From the NCBI GenBank assembly GCA_002359635.1, contig DENJ01000048.1, positions 105,867 through 117,211 on the forward strand: 11,345 bases of DNA, written 5' to 3'. The notes under the pieces are model-generated. The model saw only the letters and a list, made by a program, of their open reading frames with translations, searched no databases and was not told the origin of the DNA. This DNA comes from Burkholderiales bacterium UBA2647 (lineage in GTDB: Bacteria > Pseudomonadota > Gammaproteobacteria > Burkholderiales > Burkholderiaceae_E). Positions 1 to 7,136 of this stretch are shown in pieces. Each line of letters starts with the position of its first letter. Position 1 is the first letter of the stretch. The position numbers and the translations under genes are program-made.

Positions 1-1
1 C

Positions 2-1903
2 GGCGCTTCGAATCCTGTTGCAGAAGATCTGCAAGTGCAGTCTTCAATCGCGCCTGCCGGAATCACTACGCCTGCAAACACACCGGCAGCCTTCGACCGA
101 AGTCAATACGAGACGGTGCTGAGTGAGGAGGCGCTTGAGCGTTGGCTTGCCGATTTGATGGCAAGCGACGAGGCTGCGGTTGACACCGAAACAAGTGATC
201 TTGACCCGATGCGCGCCGTCCTGGTTGGCATCTCCCTGGCGATTGCGCCAAACAAAGCTTGCTACGTGCCGCTTGCCCATGAGGGCCTGGATCAACCCGG
301 GCAGCTTCATCGTGATGATGTCTTATCCCGCCTCAGGCCCTGGCTCTGTTCGCCCAAGCATAAGAAACTTGGTCAGCACATCAAGTACGACATGCATGTC
401 TTTGAAAACCATGGCATCCGACTTGAGGGCATTGCCGAGGACTCGCTGCTTGCCTCTTATGTTTTGGAGGCGCACCGTAGTCACGACATGGACTCACTGG
501 CCGAGCGTCACCTCAATCATCGAACCATTACTTATGACGATCTTACTGGAAAGGGCGCCAGCAGAATAGCCTTTGCGCAAGTGGCGGTCGAACGCGCTGC
601 GGCCTATGCTGCCGAAGACGCCGATGTGACTTACCGGCTTTGCGCGCATTTTCGCCCGCGTTTGGCTGCAGAACCTGCGCTTGATACGGTTTATCGGCAA
701 ATCGAAGTGCCGGTCATGCAGGTTTTGCAGGGCATTGAACGCCATGGGGTGATGGTCGATCCGCAGAAGCTTGGCCGGCAAAGCGAGGCATTGCAGCTGC
801 AATTGCGTGATTTGGAGGCTCAGGCCCATGAGGCCGCGCAGTGCGACTTTAACCTGGGTTCACCCAAGCAATTGGGCGAGTTACTGTTTCAAGTCTTAAA
901 GCTTCCGATTCTGAAAAAGACTGCATCGGGTGCGCCTTCAACCGATGAAGAAGTCTTGGCAAAACTCGCCGAGGATTATCCGCTGCCGCGAATCGTTTTG
1001 CAGTGGCGCGGTCTTGCCAAGCTCAAATCCACGTATACCGACAAATTGCCCAAAATGATTCACCCGCTGACCGGGCGGGTTCATACCAGCTATAACCAGG
1101 CCGTTGCGGTGACAGGCCGTCTGGCTTCAACGGATCCTAATTTACAGAACATTCCAATCCGCACAGCAGAAGGGCGACGCATTCGGGAGGCATTTATTGC
1201 GCCTCCGGGCTTTAAGATTCTGTCGGCAGACTATTCGCAGATTGAGTTGCGCATCATGGCGCATATATCGGCAGACCCTGGCCTGCTTGCCGCGTTTGCC
1301 CGAGGTGATGATGTTCACCGGGCGACCGCTGCCGAGGTGTTCGGCGTGCCTGTTCCTGAGGTGAGCAGTGAACAAAGGCGCTATGCGAAAGTCATCAATT
1401 TTGGGTTGATCTATGGCATGAGCGCTTTCGGTCTGGCCTCGAATCTGGGTATCGAACGCCAACAGGCTAAACATTATATCGATCGATATTTTGCACGTTA
1501 TCCCGGAGTGCTCCAATATATGGAGCGAACGCGACAGGAAGCGCGTGAGCAAGGCTATGTGCAAACGGTTTTTGGTCGGCGGCTTTGGCTTTCCGAGATT
1601 CAATCGCCAAACGGTCCTCGCCGGCAGGCTGCTGAGCGCGCCGCTATCAACGCGCCGATGCAGGGTACGGCCGCTGATCTGATCAAGATGGCAATGATCC
1701 GGGTTGCTGACCAAATCAAAGGTCAGTCACTGCGATCGCGCATGATCATGCAGGTACACGATGAGTTGGTGTTTGAAGTGGCCGAGGACGAAATCGAGGC
1801 CTTGACCACGCTGGTGCGTGATGCCATGTTGAATGTTGCCCAGCTGGCGGTCCCGCTCGATGTTGATGTCGGGGTGGGTGATAACTGGGATGAAGCCCAT
1901 TAG
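2..1903 (+). CDS. polA: DNA polymerase I, C-terminal part (5' end cut by window edge)
   Basis: DNA polymerase I fills gaps and removes RNA primers in replication and repair. The reading frame is open to the first base, so the N-terminal 5'-nuclease domain (about 300 residues in the family) should lie outside the window. The GTG at 35 is not a credible start. Counting residues from that GTG, the 3'-5' exonuclease domain comes first with all its metal ligands: Asp50 and Glu52 (DTET), Asp119 (IKYD), and Tyr191 with Asp195 (YAAED). Proofreading is therefore probably active. The polymerase domain follows: motif A SADYSQIELR with Asp399, the O-helix RRYAKVINFGLIYG with Lys452 and Phe456 (the position of E. 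coli Phe762), and motif C QVHDE with Asp576. The stop TAG is at 1901-1903. The next gene starts 21 bases later with no hairpin between, so read-through is likely. I see no frameshift or missing catalytic residue. Confidence 0.97.
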   Translation, partial: GASNPVAEDLQVQSSIAPAGITTPANTPAAFDRSQYETVLSEEALERWLADLMASDEAAVDTETSDLDPMRAVLVGISLAIAPNKACYVPLAHEGLDQPGQLHRDDVLSRLRPWLCSPKHKKLGQHIKYDMHVFENHGIRLEGIAEDSLLASYVLEAHRSHDMDSLAERHLNHRTITYDDLTGKGASRIAFAQVAVERAAAYAAEDADVTYRLCAHFRPRLAAEPALDTVYRQIEVPVMQVLQGIERHGVMVDPQKLGRQSEALQLQLRDLEAQAHEAAQCDFNLGSPKQLGELLFQVLKLPILKKTASGAPSTDEEVLAKLAEDYPLPRIVLQWRGLAKLKSTYTDKLPKMIHPLTGRVHTSYNQAVAVTGRLASTDPNLQNIPIRTAEGRRIREAFIAPPGFKILSADYSQIELRIMAHISADPGLLAAFARGDDVHRATAAEVFGVPVPEVSSEQRRYAKVINFGLIYGMSAFGLASNLGIERQQAKHYIDRYFARYPGVLQYMERTRQEAREQGYVQTVFGRRLWLSEIQSPNGPRRQAAERAAINAPMQGTAADLIKMAMIRVADQIKGQSLRSRMIMQVHDELVFEVAEDEIEALTTLVRDAMLNVAQLAVPLDVDVGVGDNWDEAH

Positions 1904-1924
1904 CGTTCTGAAAGGTAAATTGTT

Positions 1925-2785
1925 ATGAATGAATCAGCAAGAAGGGATTTTGTTCGCTCGGTGATCGGTGGGGGCGTGATGGCGAGCGCTTATGCCGCTG
2001 CGGTCATGCCTTCAGGCGAGCTCCTGGCGCAGATCCAGCGAACCGATAGTCAGGGCCTCAGCGCTGGCGTCGTGATGATTCCGGCGCCCGGCGGACTGCA
2101 AATGCCCGCCTACCAGGCGATGCCTGCGCAAGGCAAGCCCAAAGGGGTCATCCTTGTGGTGCACGAGGTCTGGGGTGTGCATGAGTACATCCAAGATGTC
2201 TGCCGACGATTTGCCAAGCAAGGTTATCTGGCGATTGCGCCTGAACTCTTTGTCCGGCAAGGCGATGTGAAGGTCTTGAAGTCCCCAGCCGAGATTTTCG
2301 AAAAAGTTGTGAATAAGGTTTCCGATGAGCAAGTGCTTGCCGATCTTGACGCTGTTGCGCTTTGGGCTCAGTCCCAGGGTTTTGAGGTCGCGCAACTCGG
2401 CATCAATGGATTTTGCTGGGGTGGACGTATTGTTTGGCTCTACGGCGCCTACCAGCGCAAACTCAAAGCCGGGGTGGCTTGGTACGGTAGGCTCACCACG
2501 GGCACAAACGCGGTCACACCGCGTCATCCGCTGGATATTGCCGATAAGCTGCAAGCGCCCGTGCTGGGTCTTTACGGCGGCAAAGACGAGGGGATTCCGC
2601 TATCCCAGGTCGATGAAATGAAAACCCGCCTGTCCTTTGGCCCACAAGCCTCACAGCAATCCGAGATCGTGGTTTATCCTGAGGCGCCGCATGCCTTTCA
2701 CGCCGATTACAGGCCGACCTACCGGGCTGACGCCGCTGCTGACGCTTGGTCGCGCTGTCTTTCCTGGTTTGGCAAACGCTTGTAA
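1925..2785 (+). CDS. Dienelactone hydrolase family protein, probably Tat-exported
   Basis: This is an alpha/beta hydrolase of the dienelactone hydrolase (carboxymethylenebutenolidase) family, 286 residues. The N-terminus has a twin-arginine signal (ARRDFVR, residues 5-11) followed by a hydrophobic Gly/Ala stretch to about residue 28, so export to the periplasm by Tat is inferred. No lipobox cysteine is seen. Family hallmarks are present: Glu81 in VVHEVWG, the nucleophile Cys164 in GFCWGG, Asp221 in GGKDEG, and His256 in APHAFHADYR. The Cys-Asp-His triad is complete. The ATG at 1925 is supported by AAGG at 1912-1915, nine bases upstream. Family members with this Tat-plus-hydrolase layout are common in betaproteobacteria. 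The natural substrate is not known from sequence, and no chlorocatechol or other aromatic-ring pathway genes lie beside it, so a role in dienelactone breakdown should not be assumed. Confidence 0.92.
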   Translation: MNESARRDFVRSVIGGGVMASAYAAAVMPSGELLAQIQRTDSQGLSAGVVMIPAPGGLQMPAYQAMPAQGKPKGVILVVHEVWGVHEYIQDVCRRFAKQGYLAIAPELFVRQGDVKVLKSPAEIFEKVVNKVSDEQVLADLDAVALWAQSQGFEVAQLGINGFCWGGRIVWLYGAYQRKLKAGVAWYGRLTTGTNAVTPRHPLDIADKLQAPVLGLYGGKDEGIPLSQVDEMKTRLSFGPQASQQSEIVVYPEAPHAFHADYRPTYRADAAADAWSRCLSWFGKRL

Positions 2786-2806
2786 GCAAGCGCTACCGAT
2801 CGTGAT

Positions 2807-2832
2807 GATGAAAGCCTTGAGGGGCTTTCATC
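2807..2832 (+). terminator. Strong hairpin after the hydrolase gene, no U-tract
   Basis: GATGAAAGCC (2807-2816) and GGCTTTCATC (2823-2832) are perfect reverse complements around a 6-base loop, giving a 10-bp stem 22 bases after the hydrolase stop. The following bases (GATCTCATTT) are not a T-run, so this is not a textbook intrinsic terminator. It could stop or attenuate transcription, protect a 3' end, or act in the leader of the ZIP gene, whose likely TTG start lies 21 bases downstream. Confidence 0.55.
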
Positions 2833-2853
2833 GATCTCATTTGCGGACTGTTC

Positions 2854-3630
2854 TTGACCTTATTTCATATTATCGCCGCCACCCTGATCGGGGGTTCGCT
2901 GAGCACGCTTGCAGCGGGGCTTTTGTCCTTGCATGTGCTTTCAAAAATCACCAAGCGCCTGGTGAGTTTGTCGGCCGGACTTTTACTCGGCGCAGCCACG
3001 ATTGATTTACTTCCTGAGGCGATCGCAAGCGGTGAAGATCCTGAAAAGCTTGGTTGGACGCTAGGGCTTGGTTTTCTGGGTTTTTTCCTGCTGGAGAAAT
3101 TTGCAATTCTCAGGCATGGCCACCACCATGAGGGCGACGGGCATGAACATCAGCATGGTCATGATCGGCATGAAGCCGGCCCTGAGGGCTTGCTTATCCT
3201 GATCGGCGACTCGCTGCACAATTTTGTTGACGGGGTACTGATCGCTTCGGCTTTTCTGGTCGATCACCGGCTCGGCTGGATGACCGCCGTTGCGGTTGCG
3301 GCGCATGAGATCCCGCAGGAGATCGGGGACTATATCGTACTCATTAACGCAGGCTACAGTCGGCGCCGCGCTATTATTTATAATCTTATATCCGGGCTTG
3401 CCGCAGTGGTTGGGGGCATTGCGGGCTGGGCCTTATTGTCGAGCCATCACCAATTACTCCCCTATTTGATCACCATCTCGGCAGCTGCATTTATTTATGT
3501 TGCCCTTGCCGATCTTGTCCCCGACATGCATAAGCAACGTCAGGCTGCGGAAAGTCTTTTTCAGCTGGCTTTGATCGGCCTTGGGGTTTTAACCATCATG
3601 CTCGCGCATCGCATCGTGCACTCGCACTGA
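2854..3630 (+). CDS. ZIP-family divalent metal transporter
   Basis: This is an integral inner-membrane protein of the ZIP (Zrt/Irt-like) family, importing zinc or a similar divalent metal into the cytoplasm. It has 258 residues from the TTG start. Hydrophobic segments fit eight membrane helices, near residues 5-27, 36-55, 66-83, 112-135, 143-165, 176-197, 202-222 and 234-252. The metal-site signatures are clear: HNFVDG (122-127) in helix 4 and HEIPQEIGD (151-159) in helix 5. A His-rich loop (about 88-106, nine histidines) lies between helices 3 and 4, as is typical. The start is uncertain. No ATG fits the N-terminus, and TTG 2854 puts helix 1 where family members have it. GGA at 2845-2847 is only a weak ribosome site. 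A stop at 2818-2820 limits any upstream extension. Metal specificity cannot be read from sequence. Confidence 0.9.
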   Translation: MTLFHIIAATLIGGSLSTLAAGLLSLHVLSKITKRLVSLSAGLLLGAATIDLLPEAIASGEDPEKLGWTLGLGFLGFFLLEKFAILRHGHHHEGDGHEHQHGHDRHEAGPEGLLILIGDSLHNFVDGVLIASAFLVDHRLGWMTAVAVAAHEIPQEIGDYIVLINAGYSRRRAIIYNLISGLAAVVGGIAGWALLSSHHQLLPYLITISAAAFIYVALADLVPDMHKQRQAAESLFQLALIGLGVLTIMLAHRIVHSH

Positions 3631-3646
3631 GCCTTTGCGTAAAGGC
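3631..3646 (+). terminator. Hairpin immediately after the ZIP gene
   Basis: GCCTTT-GCGT-AAAGGC begins on the base after the ZIP stop codon: a perfect 6-bp stem with a 4-base loop. It can be extended by pairing the stop TGA (3628-3630) with TCA (3648-3650) around a bulged A. No T-run follows, so termination is only inferred. Most of this hairpin is also the first unit of the 18-bp tandem array that follows. Confidence 0.45.
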
Positions 3647-3704
3647 ATCAGCTTGCGTCAAGGCATTAGCTTCCGTAGCGTCATTAGCTTGCGTAGAGGG
3701 ATCA
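3633..3704. repeat. Four imperfect 18-bp tandem repeats between convergent genes
   Basis: Four end-to-end 18-base units are seen at 3633-3650, 3651-3668, 3669-3686 and 3687-3704. Unit 2 is GCTTGCGTCAAGGCATTA. The others keep GCTTnCGT at the 5' end and mostly CATYA at the 3' end. A fifth copy decays after GCTT at 3705. Units 1 and 2 can fold into small hairpins; units 3 and 4 have lost the pairing. The array occupies most of the gap between the ZIP gene and the sulfurtransferase gene, which point at each other. Eighteen is a multiple of three, and one forward frame stays open through the array, but it is out of frame with the ZIP gene and has no start signal, so coding is not supported. Confidence 0.8.
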
Positions 3705-3724
3705 GCTTTTGAGCCGTAAGACGA

Positions 3725-3752
3725 AAGCCCCGCCCGCAAGGTGCTAGGGCTT
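3725..3752 (-). terminator. Possible terminator for the sulfurtransferase gene
   Basis: Read on the minus strand, AAGCCC (3752-3747, spanning the end of the gene and abutting its stop) can pair with GGGCTT (3730-3725) across a GC-rich 16-base loop. It is followed by a pyrimidine-rich stretch (TCGTCTTAC). The stem is short and the loop large, so this is a weak candidate. Confidence 0.3.
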
Positions 3753-4640
3753 ATCACCTTTGGCAACGGGACGCTTTGGGTCGGCGCACCACTCGCTCCA
3801 TGAGCCCGGGTGAAGCATCAAAGCGTCATCCAGGCCTGCAAGGCGCATCGCGAGCAGGTTGTGGCAAGCCGAAACTCCGGAGCCGCAAGAATGTACCAAG
3901 GCTGCCCCGCCGGCCAGCCCTGCTGCTGCTGGGGCCTTAGGTGCCTGGGAGGTCATCAGTGCCAACCACTCGTCGCGTAAAACTTCCGCGGGTTTAAAGC
4001 GCCCATCGGGCCTTAAATTTTGGGTATTGGGCCGGTTGAGTGCGCCCGGAATATGACCTGCAACCGGGTCGAGCGGTTCGACATCGCCGCGCCAGCGTTC
4101 CGCGGCGCGTGCATCGACGATGCAGTGTTGACCGTGTTCGAGGCTTTCGAGCAGCTCATCGCTTTGAATGATGGCCTCAAGTGATGATCTGACAGAAAAG
4201 TTCCCTGCTGGCTTATCCGCGGCGCGGGGGCTTGACGCTTTGCTGCTGGGGTAGCCGGCCTTGACCCAGGCCGCGTAGCCACCATCGAGAACCCTGACCG
4301 ATTCATGGCCGCACCAGCGCAATAGCCACCACAATCTTGCGGCGTAAACGCTTGGACCTGCATCGTAGACAACGACCATGCTGTCGTTGTTGGCGCCAAG
4401 ATTGCGCATGCGTTGACCAAGTTCGTCCTGATCAGGCAAGGGATGACGGCCGCTTCCTGGGAACTTGGGGCCTGAAAGCGCATCATGCAAAGCGAAAAAG
4501 GCGGCGTTCGGGATATGGCCTTCCTCGTATTGCTGTTGTCCAAGTGAAGGATCAAACAAGTCAGATCGACAGTCGATCACGATCGACTGATCGATCTGGT
4601 TGGCTAAGGCTTCAACGCTGATGAGGTGTTTGTCATGCAT
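3744..4640 (-). CDS. sseA: 3-mercaptopyruvate sulfurtransferase (two-domain rhodanese)
   Basis: This enzyme moves sulfane sulfur from 3-mercaptopyruvate (or thiosulfate in rhodaneses) to an acceptor through a cysteine persulfide. The 298 residues form two rhodanese domains. The N-terminal one is about residues 8-130 (VYDAGPSVYAARLWWLLR, VLDGGYAAW) and lacks a catalytic cysteine at the loop, as usual. The C-terminal one is about 150-288 with the active loop CGSGVSA, Cys252. CG[S/T]GV[T/S]A is the loop type of mercaptopyruvate sulfurtransferases, as against the CRxGx[R/T] loop of thiosulfate rhodaneses. The C-terminal HPGSWSEW is also typical. An Ala/Gly-rich stretch at about 232-248 looks like a flexible insert. 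The ATG at 4640-4638 overlaps the end of the Rieske gene by 8 bases (ATGCATGA), so the two are probably translationally coupled. Cytoplasmic; no signal peptide is seen. Confidence 0.92.
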   Translation of the reverse strand: MHDKHLISVEALANQIDQSIVIDCRSDLFDPSLGQQQYEEGHIPNAAFFALHDALSGPKFPGSGRHPLPDQDELGQRMRNLGANNDSMVVVYDAGPSVYAARLWWLLRWCGHESVRVLDGGYAAWVKAGYPSSKASSPRAADKPAGNFSVRSSLEAIIQSDELLESLEHGQHCIVDARAAERWRGDVEPLDPVAGHIPGALNRPNTQNLRPDGRFKPAEVLRDEWLALMTSQAPKAPAAAGLAGGAALVHSCGSGVSACHNLLAMRLAGLDDALMLHPGSWSEWCADPKRPVAKGDKP

Positions 4641-5745
4641 CTTGATTCAACTCGGGTAATTGGCGGCGAAGAAATTCATGGAAGTGCTGCATACCGTCTT
4701 CCATCGGGCTCTGGTAGGGGCCAACCTGACTGATGCCGCGCGCCATCAGTGCCTTGCGACCTGCATCCATACGCAAGGCAATCTCATCGTCTTCCTCAGC
4801 TGTTTCCAGGTAGGCAGCGCGCTCCGCTTCGACAAAATCGCGTTCGAAGTGAACGAATTCTTCCGGGTAGTAAAACTCGACAATATTGGTGGTGTGCTGG
4901 GGGCTTCGAGGAATCAGGGTGCTCACGACCAGCACATTGGGGTACCACTCCACCATCACATTGGGGTAGTAGGTAAGCCAGATTGCGCCAAAAGGCGGTG
5001 GTTTGCCCTGACGAGAGCTCAGGACTTGTTCCTGCCAGCGGGCGTAAGTGGGCGTACCGGGTTTGCTCAGCGCCTGATGAACCCCGACGGTTTGAACCGA
5101 AAACCAGGAGCCGAACTCCCAGGTGAGTTCATCGCAGGAAACAAATTGGCCAAGTCCCGGGTGAAAGGGCACGACGTGATAGTCCTCCAGATAGACCTCG
5201 ATAAATGTCTTCCAGTTATAGGCGCATTCATGAATCTCAACATGGTCAAAACAATAACCATCGAAATCAAAATGTTCACCAGCCTTCATGCCGGCGAGGT
5301 CGATTGCGATATCGCGGGGTCCTTCAAAGAGCAGACCCTTCCATGACTTCAGCGGGGTTTTGGGCAAATGAAGACAGGGTTGCTGCGCGAAATGAGGCGC
5401 GCCAAGCAATTCGCCGTGAACATCATAGGTCCAACGGTGCAAAGGACAGACAATGTGTTCGACCTGCCCGCGCCCCTTGAGCATGATCGCCTGACGATGA
5501 CGGCAAACGTTCGAGAGGCATTCGATGCCCTGATCGTTATGGATGAGCACGCGGCCTTCGTGTTCGGCAGGCAGCGCGAAATAATCGCCGCGCTCGGGCA
5601 CCATGAGTTGATGGCCAATATAGGAAGGCCCTGGTTTAAAGAGCTTTTCCATTTCGAGCTGAAACAGCCCGGCATCGAAGTAAGCCGATACCGGCAACTG
5701 CGTTACCGGTCGCGAAAGTGCGCCGATCCGTCCAGGTGCTGACAT
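4633..5745 (-). CDS. Rieske non-heme iron oxygenase, alpha-subunit type
   Basis: This is a 370-residue oxygenase of the aromatic-ring-hydroxylating / choline-monooxygenase superfamily. It would use a Rieske [2Fe-2S] cluster to pass electrons to a mononuclear iron that activates O2. The Rieske site is intact: Cys81-x-His83 and Cys100-x2-His103 (CRHR and CPLHRW, numbered from the ATG). The catalytic domain shows NWKTFIEVYLEDYHVVPFH with iron ligands His190 and His195. The acidic third ligand is probably in EEDDEI near residues 318-320. The EDYH spacing resembles the choline-monooxygenase/GbcA group more than naphthalene dioxygenase. No reductase, ferredoxin or beta subunit is encoded nearby, so electrons must come from a partner elsewhere. 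A GTG two codons upstream (5751-5749) is in frame, but the ribosome site at 5756-5753 fits only the ATG. The substrate is unknown. It is divergent from xseB and overlaps the sulfurtransferase gene. Confidence 0.9.
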   Translation of the reverse strand: MSAPGRIGALSRPVTQLPVSAYFDAGLFQLEMEKLFKPGPSYIGHQLMVPERGDYFALPAEHEGRVLIHNDQGIECLSNVCRHRQAIMLKGRGQVEHIVCPLHRWTYDVHGELLGAPHFAQQPCLHLPKTPLKSWKGLLFEGPRDIAIDLAGMKAGEHFDFDGYCFDHVEIHECAYNWKTFIEVYLEDYHVVPFHPGLGQFVSCDELTWEFGSWFSVQTVGVHQALSKPGTPTYARWQEQVLSSRQGKPPPFGAIWLTYYPNVMVEWYPNVLVVSTLIPRSPQHTTNIVEFYYPEEFVHFERDFVEAERAAYLETAEEDDEIALRMDAGRKALMARGISQVGPYQSPMEDGMQHFHEFLRRQLPELNQDA

Positions 5746-5752
5746 ATGCACG

Positions 5753-5756
5753 CTCC
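5753..5756 (-). promoter_or_regulatory. Ribosome binding site deciding the Rieske gene start
   Basis: On the minus strand GGAG (5756-5753) stands 7 bases before the ATG at 5745-5743, but only 1 base before the in-frame GTG at 5751-5749. Normal spacing therefore selects the ATG. Confidence 0.65.
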
Positions 5757-5845
5757 ATCAAGGATGTCCCAAAGGCTGGGAGTGATGGGCCTTCACAATG
5801 AAAAAGCGACCACTCCCGAAACCCACTCTTACAGTAGGGGCGCCA

Positions 5846-5873
5846 AGCATACCCCAAGAGGCGTAGAATCCAA
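5846..5873 (-). promoter_or_regulatory. Tentative sigma70-like promoter for the Rieske/sulfurtransferase pair
   Basis: On the minus strand TTGGAT (5873-5868) and TATGCT (5851-5846) are separated by 16 bases. Each matches the sigma70 consensus at 4 of 6 positions. This would give a leader of about 90 bases before the Rieske ATG. The match is modest and the call rests on position in the divergent gap. The leader also contains an inverted repeat GGGAGTG/CACTCCC (5778-5784 and 5811-5817), which could be an operator but has no known regulator match. Confidence 0.22.
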
Positions 5874-5880
5874 TGCGACC

Positions 5881-6147
5881 ATGACAAAGCGTCGACCACC
5901 TACAACATCATCCGAGCCTGCTGACCCACCTCCAAAGTCCTGGGAGGAGGCAACTGAGGCGCTCGAAGCCTTGGTTAGGCGGATGGAATCAGGCAGTCTT
6001 AGCCTTGAAGAGTCGATCAAAGCCTACCGGGAAGGTGTGGCCTTGGTGCAATGGTCGCGCGAAACGCTGGCATCAGCGCAACAACAAGTTCGAGTGCTTG
6101 AGGAAGACATGCTGAAACCCTATTCGCCCGAGGCCGATGGTTCCTAG
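5881..6147 (+). CDS. xseB: Exodeoxyribonuclease VII small subunit
   Basis: XseB is the small helical subunit of exonuclease VII, which degrades single-stranded DNA together with the catalytic XseA subunit (not in this window). It has 88 residues against about 80 in E. coli. After a Pro-rich lead-in (residues 1-22) the family core is clear: a WEEATEALEALVRRMESG first helix, SLSLEESIKAYREGVAL, then a charged C-terminal helix ending in EEDML. The ATG at 5881 gives family length. The frame is open back to 5746, but those extra 45 codons look unlike XseB. There is no convincing Shine-Dalgarno sequence before 5881. A TAGAAT hexamer at 5864-5869 has no partner -35. The gene heads the xseB-ispA-dxs-folE2 run and its end overlaps the ispA start by 11 bases. 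Confidence 0.92.
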   Translation: MTKRRPPTTSSEPADPPPKSWEEATEALEALVRRMESGSLSLEESIKAYREGVALVQWSRETLASAQQQVRVLEEDMLKPYSPEADGS

Positions 6148-7093
6148 CGTTCCCATGCTTGCTGCAGACCATCAGGCTTGGGTTCAAACACAGCTCGGGC
6201 TCATCGAGTCGGCCATTGCGCGGGCTTTGCCGCAAGGGCAACTGCAGGCGAGCCGGCTTTTTGAGGCGCTAGCCTACGCGAGTCTGGGCGGCGGTAAACG
6301 CATACGGGCCTTGTTGTGCCTGGCTAGCGGGGAAGCGCTTGCGGCAGACCCGCGGCACTGCCTGTCTGCAGCAGTTGCGCTTGAATTGATGCATGCCTAT
6401 TCGCTGGTACACGACGATTTGCCGTGTATGGATAATGATGTGCTGCGTCGCGGGAAACCCACGGTTCACGTTGCTTTCGGCGAGGCGACCGCCATGCTGG
6501 TTGGCGATGGCCTTCAAGCACTGGCCTTTGAGGTGCTTGCGAGCATGCATCAATCGGGTTTGACGGCGGCACAGTGTGTTGAAGCGGTCGCTGCACTCGC
6601 CCGCGCGAGCGGTCCGCAAGGCATGGTTGGCGGTCAGGCGATTGATCTGGCTTTGCTTGGGACTGCTCCCTCATTTGTTGACCTGGCGATGCTGCAAGGT
6701 ATGCATCAGATGAAAACCGGCGCCTTGATTCAGGCGAGTGTCCAACTCGGTATCTGCTGCCGGGAGGCTTCAGCACTTGATCCGGCTGTTAACGGCTTGC
6801 TCAATCAGTTTGCGGCCCATTTAGGACTTGCTTTTCAAGTGATTGACGACGTGTTGGATGATTCGTCGAGCACTTCAGCCTTGGGCAAAACAGCGGGCAA
6901 AGACAAGGCTCAGCATAAGCCAACCTATGTATCGCTCATGGGGCTTGCGCAAGCGCAAGCCTTGGCGCTCGATTTACATCGGCAAGCAATCGCTTGTCTT
7001 GCTGAGGCAGGCAAGCTTGATTCGAATCTGCGCGCTGAGGGCATGGGTCATTTGACTGCGCTTGCCGATCTTATCGTGTTACGTCAACACTGA
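6137..7093 (+). CDS. ispA: Farnesyl diphosphate synthase (short-chain polyprenyl synthase)
   Basis: This enzyme condenses dimethylallyl and geranyl diphosphate with isopentenyl diphosphate to make farnesyl diphosphate, the precursor for quinones, undecaprenyl phosphate and other isoprenoids. With 318 residues from ATG 6137 it has GGKRIRALL (51-59), the first Asp-rich motif DDLPCMD (93-99, the bacterial DDx4D form), RRGKPT after it, and the second motif DDVLD (237-241). GKTAGKD with HKPTYVSLMG follows. All substrate and Mg2+ motifs are intact. The start is uncertain. ATG 6137 has GAGG only 3 bases upstream and overlaps xseB by 11 bases. ATG 6155 gives a length and motif position nearer E. coli IspA but has no ribosome site. 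Either way the gene is tightly coupled to xseB. The product is cytosolic and supplied by the MEP pathway that the next gene opens. Confidence 0.95.
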   Translation: MVPSVPMLAADHQAWVQTQLGLIESAIARALPQGQLQASRLFEALAYASLGGGKRIRALLCLASGEALAADPRHCLSAAVALELMHAYSLVHDDLPCMDNDVLRRGKPTVHVAFGEATAMLVGDGLQALAFEVLASMHQSGLTAAQCVEAVAALARASGPQGMVGGQAIDLALLGTAPSFVDLAMLQGMHQMKTGALIQASVQLGICCREASALDPAVNGLLNQFAAHLGLAFQVIDDVLDDSSSTSALGKTAGKDKAQHKPTYVSLMGLAQAQALALDLHRQAIACLAEAGKLDSNLRAEGMGHLTALADLIVLRQH

Positions 7094-7136
7094 TTGCGAT
7101 TGATGTTTGGCGTCAATACTCTGTGTCATAGCCGCT

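Noticed and set aside
1142..1714. 190-codon minus-strand open frame inside polA
   Set aside because: It covers the conserved polymerase motifs of polA on the opposite strand and shows no family resemblance; shadow frame.
3019..3035. CAAGCGGT-like word as a Pasteurellaceae uptake signal
   Set aside because: Only one partial match near 3024, and the gene content is betaproteobacterial.
3633..3704. CRISPR-like array
   Set aside because: Units are only 18 bp, directly abutting with no spacers, and no cas gene is present.
3627..3713. Open forward frame through the 18-bp repeats as a repeat-containing small protein or ZIP C-terminal extension
   Set aside because: It is out of frame with the ZIP gene, would need a frameshift exactly at the stop with no slippery sequence seen, and has no start or ribosome site.
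4660..5346. Long open frame (228 codons) on the plus strand, antisense to the Rieske gene
   Set aside because: It lies wholly within a well-identified gene on the other strand, has no recognisable family features and no ribosome site; codon bias of the real gene explains it.
5864..5869. TAGAAT as a -10 box for a near-leaderless xseB transcript
   Set aside because: No plausible -35 hexamer is found 16-18 bases upstream (around 5840-5847 is GCGCCAAG-like), so a promoter call is not supported.
5746..5880. In-frame 45-codon N-terminal extension of XseB starting at ATG 5746
   Set aside because: The family is about 80 residues, the extension has no XseB-like sequence, and it would use the whole divergent promoter region including the Rieske leader.
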